Shown one piece after another: positions 60,221-64,000 of a stretch of 64,000 nucleotides of DNA. The notes under the pieces are model-generated. The model was not told the DNA's origin and ran no database searches. It saw only the letters and a program-made list of their open reading frames with translations. The position numbers were made by a program, and so were the translations under genes. The stretch spans positions 40,198 to 104,197 of the forward strand of contig JBKECS010000015.1 of NCBI GenBank assembly GCA_047974805.1, given 5' to 3'. The first letter of the stretch is position 1; every line of letters starts with the position of its first letter. Origin of the DNA: JAJXUB01 sp047974805 (GTDB taxonomy: Bacteria > Actinomycetota > Actinomycetes > Actinomycetales > Dermatophilaceae).

Positions 60221-61350
60221 AGTTCACGTCCTCTGACCGGCGTCCAGGAGTGCGCGGTGGCGATGGTGCGGACACGACCGATGTTCTCCCAAACCGACTG
60301 GTTGAGCATCAACCCAAGGTGACGCCGGTCTCCAGTCACATGGGCCACCCCGGCCCTGATCGCAGCGAGACGTCCGCGAGGAAGTTCCCGTCCATCGGGG
60401 AGGGTGACCGTCCCCGCCGCGGCCTGTATTTGGCCCGCCAGCACCTGGATGAGCACCTCTTGTCCGCTGCCGGTGAGCCCACTCACCCCGACTACTTCGC
60501 CGGGATCTGCCGTGAACGAAACCCCATGCAACGACCCCGGGACGCTGACCGAATCAGCGCGAAGACCAGCGGCCCCAGCTGAGGGCTGGACGCTGTCCGG
60601 ATACAGCGGAACATCGGAATGTTCGGGTCCGGCGGGCCGCTGGCCGAGCATCGCGTCCACGAGCGCGCCAATGCTGAGCTGGTCCATGGGCCTTGCAGAC
60701 ATCACGGTGTCCCCGTTGCGCAGCACAGTTACCTCGTCCGCGAGACGGCGAACTTCCTCGAGGATGTGCGAAACGATCAGGATGGCAACGTTTTGCGCTC
60801 TCAAGGATCTGAGCAGCGCGATGAGGCGCTCGCTGTCCCTGGCGTCGAGCGCCGACGTGGGCTCGTCAAGGACGAGCACCTGTGGCTGACGGAGAATGGC
60901 GCGAGATATCTCGACAACCTGCTGCTGCCCCATGCTCAATTCGCCCACCCGTGTCGTGACAGGGACGTCCAGACCAAGCGTCGACAAGGTTGGTAGCGCC
61001 GACTCCGCCATGGCCCGACGATCGACCCGTCCGTGTCTGACCGGTTGCCTCGTCGGATAGAGGTTGGCGAGGATGTCAAGGTCGGGAAACAGCGCCAGCT
61101 CCTGGGAAACGACGGCCACACCGTGTTGCGCCGCATCGTCGGAATTGGCGAACTGCACCGGCCGACCACCCATTCGTAGCTCCCCAGACTCAGGGACGAC
61201 CGCTCCCGTAATCACCTTGATCAGAGTCGACTTGCCTGCCCCGTTCTCACCGAGCAGCGCATGGACCGTGCCCGGACGTATGGTTAGGGATGCCCCATTG
61301 AGCGCCATCACCCCGCCGTATCGGACGTGAACGTCACGTGCTTCAAGCAT
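60220..61350 (-). pseudogene. Sugar ABC ATPase (RbsA-like), truncated in its second domain
   Basis: The first 240 residues are an intact sugar-type ABC domain: Walker A GENGAGKST, signature LSMGQQQVVEISRA, Walker B VLVLDEPTSALD. The second ABC domain starts (SGLTGSGQEVLIQVLAG) and reaches VAHVTGDRRHLGLMLNQSVWENI. It is then lost at about residue 375 of the usual 500. Beyond it the same open frame continues out of phase through the IclR fragment to 59764 as a junk tail. It follows the binding-protein gene by one base, so it was the third gene of a permease-binding protein-ATPase operon. Confidence 0.8.
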
Positions 61351-61351
61351 G

Positions 61352-62431
61352 TCAGCCCAGACCGCTCATCGGTCGAAGGTGCGTGGCCTGGTTGTCGAGC
61401 AAGTCTTGGACGTGCGGAGCGAACCACGTCGACCGTGACTTCTCGTCCACCTGCCTGGCGGTGATGGCGTCGACATTGTTCGAGTCGACCGTGAGGAATC
61501 CCGTATCGAACCAACCCGTGGGTAGGGGCTTCCCTGAAGACACAGCCTGGATGAGCAGGGCCATGGCGACATAGCCCTTGAGCCAGTGCTCCGGAGACAC
61601 GATGGCGAAGATCTTGCCGTCCTTGAGCCCTTGGAGGGCGGCGGGATCGAGGTCGACCCCGCCGGCGAGCAGGTTGAGGTTCGACTTGGACTGGATCGTC
61701 GCTAGCGAGACCGCGTCCTGGGCGCCCGTGCCGAGGTATGCAACCGCGTTGGGATGAGCCTTCACTGCGGCGCTCCACGCGTTGTAGTTCGCCGTCGGTT
61801 CTGCCTGGGAATTGAACGGGGCAAGCACCTTAAGACCCGGTCGCTCTTTGGCGAATGCTTCCGTTATCCCCTTGGCCCGCAAGTCCAGAATAACCAATCC
61901 GGGGATCGCATTGCCGATCACGACCTCGCCGGTGGCGCCGACTGGAATCTTCTCCAGGAACTTCTTGGCCAAGGCCATTCCGATCTCGACGTCGCTGCTG
62001 CCGACGTAGAGGTCCACGCCGCTGCCGGCCGGGGGAGGCGTGTCCACCGCCACCAACGGGACCCCGGATTCCTTGGTCGTCTTCAACGGACGAACGAACA
62101 GGTCCGGTGTCAGTGTTTGATAGGCGATCCCGTCCGTTGAGGTCCGAGACGCCGACTGGAACAGTTGCATCTCTGCCGGCCCGTCGACTCCGCTGGGGGC
62201 CGAGAGGGTCAGTTTGGCGCCGGACGCATCCGCCGCCACCTTCGACCCGTATGCCATTTCCTGCATGGGGTTCAGCGTGGTGGTGGCATACACGAACGCA
62301 ACCTTGGCTGGCTTACGTGCCACGCCCGAGGATGAGGATGACCCCCCGGATTCGGAACTCGAACAAGCACACAGCCCGAGGGCTGTGATCGTACCGACGA
62401 CGGTGATGAGGGCTCGGCGAGCGCGGAACAT
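61352..62431 (-). CDS. Sugar ABC transporter substrate-binding lipoprotein (RbsB-like)
   Basis: 359 residues. The signal has the lipobox LCAC. The mature part begins VAFVYATTTLNPMQEMAYGSKVAADASGAKLT and fits the periplasmic-binding type-1 (peripla_BP_4) fold. YLGTGAQDAVSLATIQ near 245 and IVSPEHWLKGYVAMALL near 290 are typical. The ATG at 62431 has AAGGAG nine bases upstream and is preferred over the earlier open frame. It probably binds a pentose or related sugar. With the ATPase truncated, transport is likely dead unless another ATPase substitutes. Confidence 0.9.
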   Translation of the reverse strand: MFRARRALITVVGTITALGLCACSSSESGGSSSSSGVARKPAKVAFVYATTTLNPMQEMAYGSKVAADASGAKLTLSAPSGVDGPAEMQLFQSASRTSTDGIAYQTLTPDLFVRPLKTTKESGVPLVAVDTPPPAGSGVDLYVGSSDVEIGMALAKKFLEKIPVGATGEVVIGNAIPGLVILDLRAKGITEAFAKERPGLKVLAPFNSQAEPTANYNAWSAAVKAHPNAVAYLGTGAQDAVSLATIQSKSNLNLLAGGVDLDPAALQGLKDGKIFAIVSPEHWLKGYVAMALLIQAVSSGKPLPTGWFDTGFLTVDSNNVDAITARQVDEKSRSTWFAPHVQDLLDNQATHLRPMSGLG

Positions 62432-62465
62432 GACGTACTCCTTGGCGTGATGGATATCGGAAGGG

Positions 62466-63497
62466 TCAGGGGTGACGGGATTGGCGGCGCCTGAGGATGC
62501 CGTCCACAGAAACGGCAGCGAGGATGAGGGTCCCGGTGGCAAAGGCACTCCAGTTCGCTGGAATGTCGAAGTAGGCCAAGGCGGCCGTGACGATGCTCAA
62601 GAGAAGAGCACCGATGACGGTGCCGACGACGGTAGCTTTCCCTCCACGCAGCGCCGTTCCGCCAATAATGGCCGCTGCAATCGCTTGCAACTCCATTCCT
62701 CCACCGATTGTGGGATCACCGGACGAAAAGAAGGAGAGGGCGAGAACCCCAGCCAGGCCGGCTAGGGACCCCATAAGGATGAGCACCTGCATACGAGTTC
62801 TATCGATGGAGATCCCCGAGAAGGCTGCCGCATCGGGGTTCGATCCGATGCTTCGCACCCGGTAGCCAAACGCTGTGCCGCGCATCACCGCTGCCAGCGC
62901 TCCGATGACAAGAACCAGGATCCACACAGCCATCGGGAGGCCGAGGGCGCGTCCACCGATGACGGAGAAGAAGCTGCTCTCCGTGGGGAGTCCAGAGACC
63001 TGCTGACCCCCGCTGAGCGCCAGAGCAAGCCCACGATAGAGCGACAAGGTCGCCAGCGTTGCGACGATAGTCGGAATCGCGACGATGCGAACGATAAGGG
63101 CGTTGTTGAGCCCAAGCAGCGCACCTCCGACGATGCCTGCCCCCGCTGCCGCCCAGGGGTTAACACCGTTGTGCATCAGCAGCGCGGCTCCAGTGAGGGT
63201 CAGCGCGAACGTCGAGCCGATCGAGAGGTCCAGATCGCGCATGGCAAGGAGAAGGACCATCCCTGCTGCCAGGAGGGAGACGTATACCGCCGATGGTCCG
63301 AGGTCGAGTAGTTGGCTGACGCTCAAGAAGTCCGGTCGCAGGAGGCCGGTGACCGCCACGAGTCCGACCGTCGCCAAGAGGGCCCCGAACGCATCCCACG
63401 ACAGCATCCGCCGCAACAACGACCCTGCACCATGTCGCGTTGCCGGCTTGTCCGCCGACACGTCTGCCGCCTCGACCTCGTGCTCATCGGTGAGCAT
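62466..63497 (-). CDS. Sugar ABC transporter permease (RbsC-like)
   Basis: 343 residues with about nine helices. The opening part is hydrophilic. SIGSTFALTLTGAAL near residue 100, RVRSIGSNPDAAAFSGI near 230 (the RbsC ATPase-contact loop), and ELQAIAAAIIGGTALRGGKATVVGTVIGALLL near 275 are family blocks. GAGGAA lies eight bases before the ATG at 63497. It is the first gene of the sugar operon. Confidence 0.92.
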   Translation of the reverse strand: MLTDEHEVEAADVSADKPATRHGAGSLLRRMLSWDAFGALLATVGLVAVTGLLRPDFLSVSQLLDLGPSAVYVSLLAAGMVLLLAMRDLDLSIGSTFALTLTGAALLMHNGVNPWAAAGAGIVGGALLGLNNALIVRIVAIPTIVATLATLSLYRGLALALSGGQQVSGLPTESSFFSVIGGRALGLPMAVWILVLVIGALAAVMRGTAFGYRVRSIGSNPDAAAFSGISIDRTRMQVLILMGSLAGLAGVLALSFFSSGDPTIGGGMELQAIAAAIIGGTALRGGKATVVGTVIGALLLSIVTAALAYFDIPANWSAFATGTLILAAVSVDGILRRRQSRHP

Positions 63498-63572
63498 TGG
63501 GTTCCTCTCATTCAGCGCCGCCTCAATGCGGTTGACGAGGAGTAGACATGCGTTACCCAGGTCCAGCCAGGC

Positions 63573-63624
63573 AACCTTTCACGCAATGGAAGCCGCGCCG
63601 GAACCTTTCATCCAATGGAGGGTT
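63573..63624 (-). promoter_or_regulatory. Two tandem palindromic operators upstream of the sugar ABC operon
   Basis: AACCTTTCANNCAATGGA occurs at 63573-63590 and 63602-63619, two mismatches apart, 29 bases centre to centre. Each is an imperfect palindrome (CTTTCA/TGGAAG; the second extends to AACC/GGGTT). They lie 76-127 bases before the permease start. This is where IclR-type regulators bind, and the local IclR gene is broken. Confidence 0.6.
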
Positions 63625-63639
63625 CTATGCATAGGTGAG

Positions 63640-64000
63640 GTCGCTGGGCCGGTCACATCTAGACGTGACGGCGTGCCAAAGGACGTCGCCGTCGTCGTTT
63701 GCGTTCCTTCAAGACGACCGTGTCCTCAGTCAAGGCCAAGGACGCCGCGCGAACCACCAATCCTCCATGTCGCTGGGCGAGCGGAGACCCTTGGTTGCCT
63801 TCCCCTGCCCGGCGAGTTCGGCAAGGCGGCCAGGGAGGTCGCGGTCATGCTGCCGATGACGACGACCCGCCGCACGAGCCCCCATCTCGCGGCGAGGAAT
63901 GCGATCGGCCCCACATTCTCGATAAGACGTAGAGGCCGCCGCGGTGGAATAGTGGTTGTCACGGAGTAGACCAGCGCACGGCAAGGGGGATCCCGCCATG
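63640..64000. other. Right-edge region with no recognised gene
   Basis: About 360 bases. A minus-strand frame (63999 to 63730) ends RLAELAGQGKATKGLRSPSD and then DWWFARRPWP; another minus frame (63962 to 63726) has a hydrophobic stretch FLAARWGLVRRVVVIGSMTA. Neither matches a family I know, and codon third positions do not choose between them. It could be the 3' end of a decayed gene whose start is beyond the window. No promoter or terminator was identified. Confidence 0.3.

Larger units (their letters stand above)
72..62291. repeat. Dispersed over-represented heptamer GTATGCC/GGCATAC
   Basis: By hand I find about 34 copies reading GTATGCC and 35 reading GGCATAC on the + strand, about one per 0.9 kb. 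Base composition alone predicts about seven in all. They occur in coding DNA in all six phases: Tyr-Ala, Ala-Tyr, Gly-Ile (ATA), His-Thr and Val-Cys (GTA). One includes the start codon at 14914. Copies are sparse at 57-60 kb and absent after 62291. Examples: 72, 2074, 3025, 8502, 12854, 15165, 23088, 30705, 35127, 43611, 49156, 51066, 56770. Confidence 0.75.

Noticed and set aside
59764..60235. Extra 150-residue C-terminal tail of the sugar ATPase (Arg/Gly/Pro-rich)
   Set aside because: It is the IclR coding DNA read in another frame after a deletion junction, not a real domain.
1..64000. GTATGCC as a polar chromosome signal (KOPS or Chi)
   Set aside because: Copies are about equal on both strands (34 and 35), whereas such signals are strongly skewed along a replichore.
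1..64000. tRNA, rRNA, CRISPR or transposase genes
   Set aside because: I looked for T-loop-like GGTTCGA stretches, regularly spaced repeats and transposase motifs. Hits lay inside coding regions or were absent.

Overview
The window is about two-thirds G+C and nearly fully coding. Codons end mostly in G or C, genes overlap at ATGA/TGATG junctions, and GTG starts are common. F420 enzymes, an actinobacterial-type ferredoxin reductase, lipoproteins, a YkuD L,D-transpeptidase and an FMN riboswitch before a rib operon all fit an actinomycete. A Micrococcales/Intrasporangiaceae-like host is my inference; no rRNA or marker gene is present to confirm it. I saw no tRNA, rRNA, CRISPR array, intact insertion sequence or prophage.

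Layout. 1-11.3 kb is a nitrate respiration block: a reductase relic of the left edge (fprA-like), narGHJI headed by its own HTH regulator, and two divergent NarK transporters. 11.4-18.9 kb holds lipid and envelope genes: acyl-CoA ligase, SDR, AraC regulator, a DUF998-metallophosphoesterase fusion and an AidB-like acyl-CoA dehydrogenase. 18.9-26 kb is cell wall and ion transport: L,D-transpeptidase, a K+ channel with RCK domains and its small membrane partner, a frameshifted secreted protein, and a coiled-coil/lysozyme-like secreted protein. 26-33 kb has F420-dependent glucose-6-phosphate dehydrogenase, PPi-type phosphofructokinase, and an overlapping three-gene unit (GPH transporter, PLP decarboxylase, GlcD-like FAD oxidase). 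33-36.3 kb has CcdA with a thioredoxin lipoprotein and a two-component system. 36.6-40.5 kb is an osmoprotectant ABC system whose binding protein gene is convergent to its other genes. 40.7-48.2 kb has a secreted phosphoesterase, a PQQ-type dehydrogenase, AlaA aminotransferase, a paired Fluc/CrcB fluoride channel, and an MFS exporter with its TetR regulator. 48.3-52.5 kb is ribDE-BA-H under an FMN riboswitch, with an F420-type PPOX gene after it. 52.6-58.9 kb has a MarR/MFS pair and an NMT1-type ABC transporter with a GntR regulator. 58.9-64 kb has mgsA, then a decayed zone where pieces of three genes are fused, then the remains of a sugar ABC operon.

Two observations stand out. The heptamer GTATGCC/GGCATAC occurs about 69 times by hand count against roughly 7 expected from base composition. 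It occurs about equally on both strands and in all reading frames, and it forces rare codons such as ATA and GTA. This looks like selection on DNA, not on protein. Second, at 59.5-61.35 kb an ABC ATPase, an IclR regulator and a second ABC ATPase have been spliced by deletions into continuous reading frames, while two tandem palindromes that could be the lost regulator's operators survive upstream of the operon.
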